Positions 31,375 through 49,960 of a stretch of DNA of 64,000 nt are shown piece by piece. The notes beneath the pieces are model-generated. The model did not search any database and was not told the origin of the DNA. It saw only the letters and a list, made by a program, of their open reading frames with translations. The translations under genes and the position numbers were made by a program. The stretch lies in contig OY718807.1 of NCBI GenBank assembly GCA_963070105.1, forward strand, positions 2,906,501 to 2,970,500, read 5' to 3'. Position 1 is the first letter of the stretch. Each line of letters starts with the position of its first letter. This DNA is from Litomosoides sigmodontis. Its lineage: Eukaryota > Nematoda > Chromadorea > Rhabditida > Onchocercidae.

Positions 31375-32393
31375 GATTATTTCAATTACGAGAATTGTTC
31401 TTAAAATAGAGAGTGACAATCCTGATTTTCTTTTCTTGCAGTGATAAAGGATTTTGTATGGAATTTTCAGTTAGGAATGAAGCAGCTGTTTTTAAGGCAG
31501 TGTAGACGACTACATTTATAATTTTTAATTTTGAGTTGACTAATAAAGCACGAACATGCATGGTGAACTCTGGACAGAATTCTAACTTTTTATTGTGGGG
31601 CGTAGGCAACTTTTCCCTAATTTCGAAGAATTTTATTTGCTGCTACTTTACTGTCTTATCTGTTTCAGAGCGTGCCAAGAAAGCATGGAGAAAAATATTA
31701 AGTCTTGAAGCAATCTCTTTTTTATTCTTTGTATTGTTTTTTGACATTTGCAGACTTATATCAACGATGATGCTAGTGTGATCGTTTGAGCTTTATAAAT
31801 GTATAAGTCTTGCTCATAACAACTGAAAATAATATCGCAGTTTTTAAAACTGCCTTGTGCATAGCATTATTTGGTCAGTTCAAAACATTGTTTAGTTGGT
31901 GTCAGTTTATAACATACTCATGTAATGGCTTTAAGGATTAATACTGTTAATTATAAGTATTAATTGCAGTTGGTAGAAACTTTAGGGGTATTTAAGACCA
32001 TAAGGCTAAATAAGGGGCATCTGCAAATGTATTTCTGATGAATCAGTTGTATGTGATAAATTTGATAATCATGTTTTTTTCATAACAAAGGTTACATTAC
32101 GCCGATCTGTCGGAATTGGTATATGTTCGCTATTGCGTGATACTCTGTTCCTTTTTTACTTGGGCTCCGTTTACAACCTTTGTTATTTCATCACGATCGA
32201 TTTTTTCTATTCAGATATTGCTGTGTTATTTAACTGCTTGAAACAAACCAGTAAAATATGTACAGATGCTTTTGTGTTATTTTTAATGTGGTTTTACAGT
32301 CCATTTGTACATGCACTTTGAACATAAGCATACGACATTACTGAATTGGAATGTTTCATCCGTACGTTTGTCGATCGAGCTTCTGTATTGTAG
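31375..32393. other. PRPF38B 3' flank and UCHL5 upstream region
   Basis: No independent gene is supported. A possible alternative last exon of PRPF38B lies at about 31441-31505. The remainder is AT-rich spacer up to the UCHL5 start. Confidence 0.4.
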
Positions 32394-34647
32394 ATGTCGG
32401 ATACTGGAAACTGGTGCTTAATTGAGTCGGATCCGGGAGTTTTCACTGAATTGGTCCGTGGATTTGGTGTTTCCGGTGTGCAAGTTGAAGAACTTTATAG
32501 TTTAGATAAGCAGCTATTCAGCGATCTCAAGTAGGTGGATCTTTTGATTCTCATTTTTGTATGCATTTTGTCTGGTTGAACTACTAATCGGTTTATCATT
32601 TCAGGCCAGTTCATGGACTGATATTTTTATTTAAATGGCGCGCAGGTGAAGAGCCTTGTGGTAGTCTGGTGCTCGACAATAATCGAGTTTTTTTTGCACA
32701 ACAGGTAGCTCATTTGTATATTGACCTAGTCTAGCGGTTTCTTCCCTTGAGTTAAGATCTTTGTGAAATACTGAAGGGTACATTCCTAGGCACATTTCTT
32801 TCATTGGTAGGTGGGTCTATGAAATAGTGGTGCCGTTTTTGTTATTGTTATCATTATTGCTGTTAATGAGTGGTATTACTGAACCATTAGCGATCGATAT
32901 ACTTGCCGAAATGTAAACCATTCACATTTTAGGTGATCCAAAACGCATGTGCTACACAAGCAATAATAAATTTGCTCTTGAATACAAAAGCGGAATCAGG
33001 TATTGTGCTTGGTCCAATTCTGGAGGAATTTAAAAGTTTCACGCAAAATTTCGATCCTATGGTAAGTATTTGCATTAAGTGATGTGGATGTTATTGTTAG
33101 TTTCGGATATTTTTATCAAACTTTGCTAGTGAGTGCAAGGTTTTCATTTTGAAATAGTTGAACCAAATGTGTTGTATGTATATATGATTTTCCTAAATAT
33201 CCCACTTTGTAAAAATGCATTTGTTTTTGGTTCCAAAGAGATTAAAAATAACTTATTTTTAGATTAAAGCACAGTTATTCTTAGGATTTTGCAGTAAAAC
33301 TAATTCTGTTTTATTAATGAAAGTTTTTCCATGTTGATTTTAAAATAACTCGGTCGAGATTTGGATTATGAATGAAACTGCCGATTTCAAAAGGAGAGCG
33401 AAATATCTTTCGCTAAATTTTATATGACATGTTAGAAAGGGTGAAAGGATCACAGTTAATTTCAATATTATACTTTTTCAGAATCGTGGTTTATGTTTAG
33501 GCAATAGCGAACCAATTAGAAAAGTTCACAACAGTTTTTCACGGCAACATCTTTTTGAGTTGGATATTAAAGCTCCGGACAAGGTTTCTTATTATTTGTG
33601 CACTTAGTGTAACAAGACGAAAAAAGATTGTATAAAAATTATGTTGTCTCTTATTTCTTAATAAAGATTATACTCTTTATTTAGGAAGATAATTACCACT
33701 TCATCACTTATGTCCCCGTGGATGGTCATATCTATGAACTAGATGGGCTTCGTGAGGCACCGCTTGATTTGGGTGTTATTAGAGAGGGTGAAGATTGGGT
33801 GGATGCTGTGCGGCCAATCATTAATGCTAGAATTCGAAAGTAAGTTGATCTTCATCAGCCTGTTCGTGGGAAGCACTACTTATAATAAAGTCCTCAGCTG
33901 CAAATTTTTTTAAGATATAGCGCTGGTGAAATCCACTTCAATCTCATGGCTGTTATTTCTGATCGGAAAATGAAATATCAAAAGCGATTAACCGAGCTTG
34001 CAGAGGTAGGTTTTTCTGACTTGGCTGTTGCATACATACTATTGTAAGAATTAAATAATGTGCTTTTATCCATTTACATGGAGTTTAGGTGATCAGTTGC
34101 ATGAGATGTCCGTCTCTTCGGATTTGATTTTTCAATTTTTGTTGAAATACTCAGACGTCCCAAATGTTTTAGTTTTCAGTCAACAATGGAGATGGATGGC
34201 AAGATGGAAGAAATGAATCACCTTCAGGCTTTGATTGCTGCTGAAGAAGAAAAGGAAAAGTCATTCAAAGCAGAAAATATCAGACGTCGTCACAATTATA
34301 TACCTTTCATTGTTGAATTGTTAAAGGTATTAGCTAAAGAAGGGAGGCTGGTGCTATTAGTGCAGGAGGTACTTTTATATTTTGTTTATTCTTAGGTGTT
34401 GGTTTGTCCGGGTTTTTTAATTGTGCTAGTTTAGACCAGAAAGGAAAATCTGATGTGGAAAGTATTTATATGCCTTTTTAAAGCTTTTTTTTAATGATTA
34501 ATCTTTGATTGAAAATTTGTTTACCTTTGAATTTGCAGAATCCTGAAGTTAAAAAATGTTCTCTTGTAAGCAATTTTTTAGGCACAAGAAAAAGCGAATC
34601 GTAAAGCGGCAGAGAAGAAACCTGAAAAATCGAAAGTTAAAATTTAA
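32394..34647 (+). CDS. UCHL5: UCHL5/UCH37 (UBH-4) ubiquitin C-terminal hydrolase
   Basis: Cysteine deubiquitinase that docks on the 26S proteasome lid through RPN13 and on INO80 in vertebrates. Exons: 32394-32530, 32605-32704, 32933-33061, 33482-33583, 33685-33839, 33915-34005, 34180-34368, 34582-34647; phases agree and give 322 residues, against 329 in human. The UCH domain starts with [16 protein letters not shown]. The catalytic set is present: Gln79 (before [10 protein letters not shown]), Cys85, His161 (in YHFITYVPV) and Asp176 (in YELDG). The C-terminal ULD region has [18 protein letters not shown] and ends in a Lys/Glu/Ala-rich KEKE-like tail that contacts RPN13. The ATG follows directly after an acceptor (ttgtag), a likely spliced-leader site. 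The next gene begins 463 bp downstream on the same strand, so an operon is possible but not shown. Confidence 0.97.
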
Positions 34648-35110
34648 TTGTTTATCGCTTTTTGTGTGAAAAGATTTTTACAATCCAATTTTGATTATGG
34701 TGAATTAAACGAAATAGCAGGTGCTAAATGTATTGGCTAAATGTTTGCATATGTCATATGGGAAAATGAGGAGTATGATAGATGTCTGAGTTTGATCCAT
34801 TTGCTTTGTGTAGAAGTTTGGTTGTTTTTGCATTTTGTGGTGATAATAGCTAGGGAAAAGAAGTCATTTCCCTAACGGGCGTGACGTTTGAGTGGAATGC
34901 GATTGCTGAAATATTACTGTTTTGCAATTGCAGCAGTTCAGGCTAGTTATGAAATTCTTAAATAATGTTTTAAATCGCTCGGTTTTCATTGTTGCTCAGT
35001 TGGGATACGTCGTGTGGTGGTCATCAGTACCAGTTGTGCTTACAATTCACATGAAATAGTGATAGTTGTTGTGGTACAGATTTTTAAACTTTCGCAATCT
35101 GAAAAACATT
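34648..35110. other. spacer between UCHL5 and the next gene
   Basis: 463 bp without a recognised exon; it holds the UCHL5 3' UTR and the upstream part of the next gene. The distance is at the upper end of what is seen inside nematode operons. Confidence 0.4.
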
Positions 35111-37086
35111 ATGGAGAGCTTAAAGAAGTTGCTTCAACAATATAAGACTGAAATATTGGACGATTATACATTGCTTTGCATTCAGGCTCGTCTTATTCGT
35201 ATAGAAATTGATAATCAGGTAAGACTAATAAAGTAATAAACATTAATTGAACACAGGTTCGAGGTGTAGGAATATGTAACTATTGTAATTTTACAATGTA
35301 AATTGGAAGGGAGAAATTTGACGAGTATTTGAGTAAATCGAGATAATTGATGCCAGGAAGTATGCTTCTTGCATCTCAGATGTTTCGTGTGAGGATGCTT
35401 CAAAAGAGTGGTAACTTTGTGTGTTGTATCTTCTCATGGTGCTAAATGAAAGAAATCAGGAGTTTTCAGCAGCAATAGCTCTTTGCGGTGCCCGTTTCAT
35501 CTTTCATCTTTTACCTCCTCCATGTCTTCGGTGCTTTTCATTCATGCATTTTCACGAGTTTGCCAGAAACTGAAATGCTGCAATTTTGACTTTGTAAGGT
35601 TAATAGCGGTGTCAACAGTGCTTCGGTCAAATTTGGAAGTTTTCATCAAAACTAAATTGGCTTGTTTCGATATGAAATTTGCTACTTTCAACGGAAGTAA
35701 CTGAAAGTGACCTGTTTTTGCAGATTAAGCATTATCATCAAAGGCTTAAAAAGCTCCAGCCACAAATGCACGGCAAGAAATCGCAACTGTTGAGTGTGAT
35801 AACAAATGTAACACCTGTAAGATATGATGCTGAAAAGATAATGCACACATATATGTGGACTGCTCTTCTCCTACTAATACATGCTATTTTCTCAACTCTC
35901 TCCGCATATCTCTTCTCAGTTTTAATTAGACAAATTATTAGGTGACGAATTGTAAATGCTTCATTTTCATTGCGTAATGCATGAAATGATATTTGGCTTA
36001 AGCGCATTCAACTCAACGTATTGAATGCTTCATTCCTTTAATATTTTACAAATGTAAGCAAATTTAGTTGCTAATTTTAGCAGCAATAACAAAGCAAAAA
36101 AAAAGAACGATTAACTATTCTAAATCAGTGCAATTTTGCTCAAATAGTACTAAAAACCGTTAGTTATTCCAAAAAAAAAAAATTCATAAAATACCTTTCA
36201 TTTCAGCGGTTTTATAGCAGCTATTTCTGCTTATGTTATTTTACCACTGATAACATATCATTACATCAACAAATTATCAATGAGCAAATATGCATGGAAT
36301 GATATGATACTACGACATGGATTACTTGCATTTGCTATAATTGAAGTATAAGATAGAGATTTACAAATTATAAATGAAATTTCACGCTAAATAGCCCATA
36401 TCTTTTGCAGGGTTTGCTAACAGGCTACATCCTCTCCAATCGTACACTTCAAAGCTTACCGCCACTAGCCGCTCTAACACCATGCTTCATTGGTATCATT
36501 GCGCCAGTGCTCCAATCAACAGCAACGAAGTAAAATTCCACTCTCAAATGTTCAACACCAGTAATTCATATTTAATTCGATTAAAATGATTAATTCAATC
36601 CCTTTAACTATTACCATTCCTAGCAGCACTGTGCATATTACTGTTTGTACTACGTGATAGACGTAGTAACCAAATGAGTATGAGTATGTATGAATGAGCG
36701 AGCAGTGTGCTATTAATCAAATAATGGAGATGTGTGGATGATGTTTGATGATCAATGAAACAGTGTCTCAAATAGCTGGAAGAATATGGTGGGAAAATAA
36801 TGAAATTAATTTTGGGAAATAATTAAATTTAATTTCTTTCAGTGAGCGCTCATCATTGCTGTTAGTAGCAGTCGCTGGTAGTTTCTCCTCTCATCTACTA
36901 ATTGGGATGTTTGCCGGTCTAGTCTTTCCCTACTTACTTTTGGTAATTTTTTACACAACAATTGCATTCGTCACATTGCAACTTTTAATTGCAAATATTG
37001 ATGAGAATGTGGTTTGTGCATTTTTATTCATTATTAATCAATTCATTTCATTTCTTTCGTCACTCCTCCACTCTCACTCTTTGTGA
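35111..37086 (+). CDS. multi-pass membrane protein with N-terminal coiled coil, unrecognised
   Basis: Exons: 35111-35218, 35724-35941, 36207-36345, 36411-36529, 36843-37086; all phases agree and give about 275 residues. The first roughly 70 residues are charged and helical (MESLKKLLQQYKTE, IKHYHQRLKKLQPQ), consistent with a short cytosolic coiled coil. Five or six hydrophobic segments follow, the first in WTALLLLIHAIFSTLS and later ones containing GFIAAISAYVILPL, PPLAALTPCFIGI and HLLIGMFAGLVF. No catalytic or transport motif is recognised; a TMBIM-like fold was considered but its C-terminal aspartate motif is not visible. Exon 2 holds an alternative intron (35817-35919) with strong splice sites that would cut the protein to about 68 soluble residues. 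The end at 37084-37086 is the first in-frame stop; a further exon cannot be excluded. Confidence 0.65.
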
Positions 37087-38772
37087 AATGTTGAAGGAAC
37101 GATGAAGCAATAGTTGAGAGAAATGGAATAATTTGGTTTTTGTTTTTTTACGCATTACGTATGATCGTGTGAATCTGAATCGATTGCTTATTTTAAAACA
37201 GGATTTAATAATTTAATTAATGATTTTAAAATAGGATTTACTAAGTTAGAAGGAGTATGAATATGGTTTGCTATTATAAATGAGTATTATCTTGCACTAC
37301 TATAATATTGTCGTAGGAATTATACAATTATATTTTATCATTTCAATAATTTAATAATAAAATAAAAATTATAGACATTCACGCATATCTATCAATTTGC
37401 CATTTTTTACTTTTCATTATTGGTAGAATCTATTGTTTACAAATTATTTGGCACAAAGCTTTAAGCCATCAAACAATCACTTCGGTCGCTTATGATCATC
37501 AAATTGAAAGAAGAAGCTGAAAGAATGAACGATATCAGAGATGTGATGCTTAATTTAGCTGAATTAAATTTAAAAAGGAATAAAACTTCTCACGACGAAG
37601 TTAATATTTTAACAAGTAAACTGAATGCAACTGTTCAAAGACGTTCACTTTTTTTTATTGAAATAATATCGAGCAGTGGTAGTCAACGAAATAGTTGAAC
37701 TGCAAAGATTGTTTGCCTTAACTGCAAAGATAATTTGCATATTCTAACACTTACTAAATTTCAACATAAATTTTTGGCTTGAGATTACAAGAATAATAGA
37801 AATGATAAGTTTAAGAAGGTATATTTCAGATTAATCATGGGAGATTTCTGTTAATTATAGAAGATCGTGAAATGTGTTATGCTAAAGACTTATTTGCAAA
37901 ACTGAGACATTGTAAAGATAAAGGTGACCGACGACGAGGGAGAAAGAAATAGGTTGGGTGGGTGCAAAGAAACAAAAGTGGCAGAGGAGAGGCTCAAAGG
38001 TCAACAGGGTGGTAATTGAGTGTTAGGGATGGGAAGCTTTGGTTTGTTAACAGAAATGGTAATTAGACGGATGTAATTAATGGTGAATGGGCAAGCATAA
38101 GGATATTACAATGTAACCCAATCTTATTGTATTATCTGACAAGATGAAGCTAAAGATAGTATTTAGTGAAATTTCCCTCTCTAAAAGTTAATTACATTTG
38201 CTCAATTGTCATTTGGTGGGCGAGAGTTTACAGTGAGTGAAAAAATGATGCAATAGTCAATAGTGTTGAGCTCTATAGCTAGGTTAGACTGGAAGCAAAG
38301 TGTCCTAGACTAGACTAGAATATCTAATCTTACTACGGTACTCATTTATAGACACTAGAGAGTTCTCATCTTTTTTCAAAAAAAAAACATTTATTCCAAT
38401 TATGCAAATAATATGAATGTGATAAGTGGGCAAAGTAGACTAGTTGGATTTGTTGTAGACGTGGAAGATTAGTCTACTTGATGGATGCTAGCAGCGTTTG
38501 GTTGCGTTTTCGAGCGGAAAATGCGGAAAGGATGAGTAATTAATTGTAAACAGAGTATTGCTTTTTTGCCGCCTATGTCAAATATGGTCATTATCCGCTA
38601 GATGCCAGTCCACTCTAGCTCCACCCGCATTGTCGAGGGAATAGAGGTTAGCAAGAAGGAGATGAGGATGACTAAACTCCTAACTTAACTCTCTCTTACT
38701 GCTTTCATTCAAATTCAACGACACTACCACAGCTCTAATAGTGTTCGATCATAGAGGTGCCGTGTACAACAC

Positions 38773-38811
<39 letters not shown>

Positions 38812-38860
38812 TATTATTATTATCACTACTGTCATTATTATCATTAGCATATATTCAGGG
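37087..38860. other. spacer before the zinc-finger gene, with one orphan open frame
   Basis: Mostly AT-rich. One open frame is credible as coding: about 37472-37698, beginning after an acceptor-like ctttaag, with 70-odd residues of helical, charged composition (LKEEAERMNDIRDV, ELNLKRNKTSHDEV). It is not phase-compatible with the donors I see in the preceding gene and is left as a possible orphan exon. A (TCA)n tract lies at about 38774-38812, just before the zinc-finger gene. Confidence 0.3.
38774..38812. repeat. (TCA)n microsatellite
   Basis: About thirteen TCA/ATC units followed by a few ATT units, just upstream of the proposed first codon of the zinc-finger gene at 38861. The long isoleucine run in the open frame from 38741 comes from this tract; the acceptor-like attcag at about 38853-38858 suggests translation starts after it. 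Confidence 0.9.
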
Positions 38861-43243
<4,383 letters not shown>

Positions 43244-43408
43244 AATATAATTTAAACCATTGAATTTTGTTTTCATAGGACAAATTACGAATGATATGTT
43301 ATAATTTTATGTGCAAAAATGGTTTATCACATTAAATGTATAGAAGTGAGAAGTGATAGGAATGAAAAATTAAAATAGCATTTAACAGATATTCGTAATC
43401 AGTCAGTA

Positions 43409-44447
43409 TTAAGCGCAAATATCATGAGGACTAAGCATATTCCAAAGAACTGTTGCTTCATGTCGTATTCGTTCTGGCAATGCTCCCATCAATCTATTAA
43501 TAGTTTGATCGATTTCGATCAATGGACGAAACACGTTTCGTTGCAATTTTAGTATTTTAAACAGAACATTCTTCGCTTCACTTGTTCCATTAATATTTCG
43601 AAGTTTTTTAACAAGAAGTTTATTAAGCTTTCGTTCATATTTCATTTCTTGATTTATAAATCTTTCCATTTCTCCCTAAAATATGCTATGAATTATTCGT
43701 TTAAAGAAAGTTGTTTTACTTTCTTTCTCTCTCTCTCTCTCTCTCTTTTTCCCTCTCCTAATTTTGTCTGCAAATGTTTTTTCTGAACTTGAGCACAAAA
43801 ATTATTATTAATTTTACCTACACTTTACTTGTCAATTTTTTGCCACAACTTATTAATAAATGGACAAATTTTTTTTCTTGTATTCAAGCACAGATTAATT
43901 AATAACCCTGTTAATTTCATTCACTTGATTTTGATTTTGTTGAGTTTGCTTATTTAATTAAGAACTATTTTATTTAATTTCAAAAAAACCACCTAGCATA
44001 TGGCATTTGCATATAACTGTTGTAATAGCTCCACCGTTTATCAAATATGTCAAAAAGCCTACCAACTGCTGCTTTTCCTATTACCTACAGCATCATTTGA
44101 TAAAAAGTGAAATTTTTCATCATTAATTTTTTTTTTCATTAGCATTAAAAACAAACAGATTGAACTTTAAAAAAAAATTAAATCATTTTTTTTTAAAAAA
44201 ATAAACTAACTAAAACTTGATACTTCTCAGCCCATTCCAGCAACGAATAATAGAAATCATATTTCGACAGATTCATCTTTCGCTCATACAAACTACAGTA
44301 ATCCTCCGTTCCGTTTTTTGATAATCGTTGCACAAATGGTGGAAAATTTCCACGATCCCACTCATCACATTTCGACGATAACAGCGAATATACCATAACA
44401 AACAGTATTAGCACCGCTAATGCTATTCCACAATTCACTTTTACCAT
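43409..44447 (-). CDS. small secreted protein, SXP/RAL-2 (DUF148)-like
   Basis: Two reverse-strand exons, 44447-44217 and 43675-43409, in phase, give 165 residues. The N-terminus has a signal peptide or signal anchor (GIALAVLILFVMVYSLLSS). The rest is helical and charged, with the spacing seen in SXP/RAL-2 proteins: an aromatic Y-C-S-L-Y segment, N-L-S, a LLEWAEKYQ block (the conserved W-A near the middle of the first half), then ILKLQRNVFRPL and a Leu/Ile-rich end. Two N-glycosylation sequons (NGT, NLS) are present in exon 1. SXP/RAL-2 proteins are nematode-specific, secreted, often surface or excretory antigens of parasitic species; biochemical function is uncertain. The family call rests on layout and a few motif positions, not on strong identity. 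Its 3' end faces the 3' end of the zinc-finger gene, 165 bp away. Confidence 0.6.
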
Positions 44448-45764
44448 TTCTGCCTTAATTTCATAATTTGCGTTTTTCTTTTTTCAACAAATTTGTCTTG
44501 GCTAATAAGTCATTTCCCATCATCTAATAGGTTAACAAGTAAAGTTTGCAAAAATTGTAAAATATTTTTTTTTCGAAATTTCCCACTCGTTAATACACAA
44601 ACTTATTTATCACTACGTTTTCTTTCCTCCTCCTCCTAAATGCTTAATTAAAAGTTAAAAAAGAATAAGAAAAAAAGGAAACTGTATAGCTGAAAATTTT
44701 GAATTATTTAGCACTGTTAAATTGCATTACAAAAACTAACGAAAAGATTTTTGCTTTTTAAAAATGTTGTAAAACTAAAACTACCTGTTTATATTGATAT
44801 TGTTCTAATTAAAATCGGATAAAGTAAGCAAAAAAATAGTGCAAATATTTTAAATTGGAAAAAAGCCCAAACAAGGAAGTAAATTCTATTATTACAGGTA
44901 GCCAGTCCAATAAAGGATTACTGAATTCATCTGTCCCAATTTAGACCACAGTAAATTATTGTCAGGAATAATTTCCCAATTTAAACTTATTTATTTTGCT
45001 GTTCGTAAAAGAGCCTTTTCTACCCCTTTTTGTGTACAATTTTATTTTTCTAATTGAGAAATTTATTTAGTTAAAAAATTATTCGACAATAACAGGAATA
45101 AAAAGCTGCTGCAAAAGCATTGTTACAATAAGTACATTGTAAAATAAAATTTTTTAAAAATAATATGAACGATGTAATATTTGATGTAATTAATTTACAG
45201 GTGAAAAACTCTCAAATATCCTTTATGAGAATATCATAAACAAAATGAGGTAAAAGTATGATAAGCTTGCATTGTTTGTTTAGAACTATCAAATCAAATT
45301 CAATTGATAATCTAGATCAGTTAAAAAAATCGACCATGATCAGCTTTTTTTCAAATTAAAAAAAATTTTCAAGATTTGCTTAATTTGAAAATTTAGATGA
45401 ATAGAAAACATTCCATATCGTTAAATTATTCATAAATAAAATGGCAGAAATACTGTGAAATTATTTGTAGAAAATGACAGAGAATGGAACAGTCGGCTGG
45501 TGGTCATTCCGAAATATTCAACAAACAACGGTAGCAACCATTCCATATCTCTTGCCAACACTGCTATTTTCGATTATTTCAGTTACAGCGTGTGGAAAAC
45601 GTTCTCGACAGTAATCACTTAATTATCATTTTAGCTTATCAGAGATATTTATTATTAAATAAATTCAAATTTATCGTCTTTATCATATTATTTGAAAAAA
45701 AGTAAGCAACCGACTATTAATTCATTATTATTTTTGCTATTAGTATTATCATAATTAATATTAG
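44448..45764. other. upstream spacer with one orphan membrane exon
   Basis: AT-rich spacer between divergent genes. One open segment, 45473-45607, starts with ATG, encodes a hydrophobic stretch (IPYLLPTLLFSIISV) and ends in a good donor (GACA then gtaatc). It is the wrong phase for the next recognised exon at 45765, so it may be an alternative first exon, a piece of another gene or chance. Confidence 0.35.
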
Positions 45765-45766
45765 AA

Positions 45767-47197
45767 ATGAATGGATGTTGTAGCGATGAAAATGCAGAAA
45801 GTGAATCATGCTCATATACATCAAAATCTGGAGAAAATCAAACAGAAAATAAGAGTACGCAAGAGACAAGGTTAAAGTTTAAATTTAAAACAATTCAGCA
45901 CCATCGAAATTTCAATTTTTTAATTCAATCGGCAAATTTATTGGAAGAAAAGTTAGAGAAGAATAAAGAATGGCTGGAGCATTTTTTTAAAGTGTAACTT
46001 CACTAGCTTTAATACGGATCCTACTTGTGCTACCCTACCGTAAATTCTACTTATTCTATCGTAAATCTAGTAGAATAGTAGAATTGAAGTTTCGAAGCCT
46101 GACAGCTTATGCCTAAGATGGATAATTTTTCACATGTATTATTGTTTTACTGTAGAGTTAGTGCAATTTTTTAAAAATAAGAAACATGTCGCCTAGAATT
46201 CAACAAGCTGATGATACAGGGAATACGGACGAAGTACACCTATTAATAGGCTTAGCTAACCTTTCCATCTGAAAAACAAAACCGAAAAACGTTGCACTAA
46301 AAATATGCCGACCATGTCTGTGTCTATATAAGTTACTCATTACTAGACATTATTATTCACCTACCACGACAAGAAAGAACATCGACCGGCAAAACTTTCT
46401 TACCGTGTCAGAATTAGGTGACCTTTGCCTGAAAAAATGAAAACTTAATTTTGAAGCGCGATAATAGAAATGTAAATACTTTTACAGCATAGTTCGAAAT
46501 ACGAAAACTCTTGCGGCAAAAGAACTAATAAAATATTTGAGAAAAACGAAATCATTAATCAGTCTATAATTGATTTCTCAAACCATAACACAAATCGTGT
46601 ACACTTCATAAATCATCATTCTGACAATGCTGCAATGTCAAATTAGTAATCAATTACTATAACCAGCATTAAATTCCATTTCCTTTGAAGATCTAACTTT
46701 GTCATTTCACTTCAGTGTAAGCTGTTTCCATTTTATTAGATATGAACAACGAACAATTTTAGCACGAGAAAACTACCAGTGACACCTATCACAGGTATTC
46801 CAGCAGAAAAGGATGCCCAGATTCCAGAATCTGTTGTGACTGAGGAAATATTTGTACCTATTGGGAAATCAGCGAGGTAAACATCAATTATATCAGCCCG
46901 AATCCTTTAACAAAGTTTGCTTTATGTTTACTTCACGATATACAAGTTTTGGTCTTTGAAAAACGACAAGATACCAGTTTCTAATCAATAAAAGTAAGTT
47001 TTTAGCAAAAAACATCAGCTTTCAGAGATCCACCACCACCAAAAGGTGCAATGACTGCAAATAGAAATAAAATAACAGCACAAACTGGAACCGGAATGCT
47101 GCCGCATATGAGACTCCCAACAAGTATACGATTTACGGAGGAGCGTCACCGATCACGCACTGTCAATATTTTCAGTGAACAGAAACCAAAAAAATGA
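45767..47197 (+). CDS. small hydrophilic protein, unrecognised
   Basis: Exons: 45767-45870, 46763-46876, 47026-47197, in phase, giving about 129 residues. An acceptor (aatattag) lies two bases before the first ATG and is a likely spliced-leader site. The first exon is rich in Ser, Glu and Asn (MNGCCSDENAESES). The middle has LPVTPITGIP and VVTEEIFVPIGKSA; the last has PPPPKGAMT and a basic RFTEERHRSRTVN segment near the C-terminus. No domain is recognised and the protein is probably disordered. A membrane exon at 45473-45607 could be an alternative 5' part if another splice is used. Confidence 0.55.
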
Positions 47198-47296
47198 ATG
47201 TGCATTGTAATTCAACACCACATGGATGAAAGTGTTATTTCGAAGAAAATTAGAACGAACATATGTAATAAAAAGTTAAGGATTCATGAATGTTTC

Positions 47297-49960
<2,664 letters not shown>

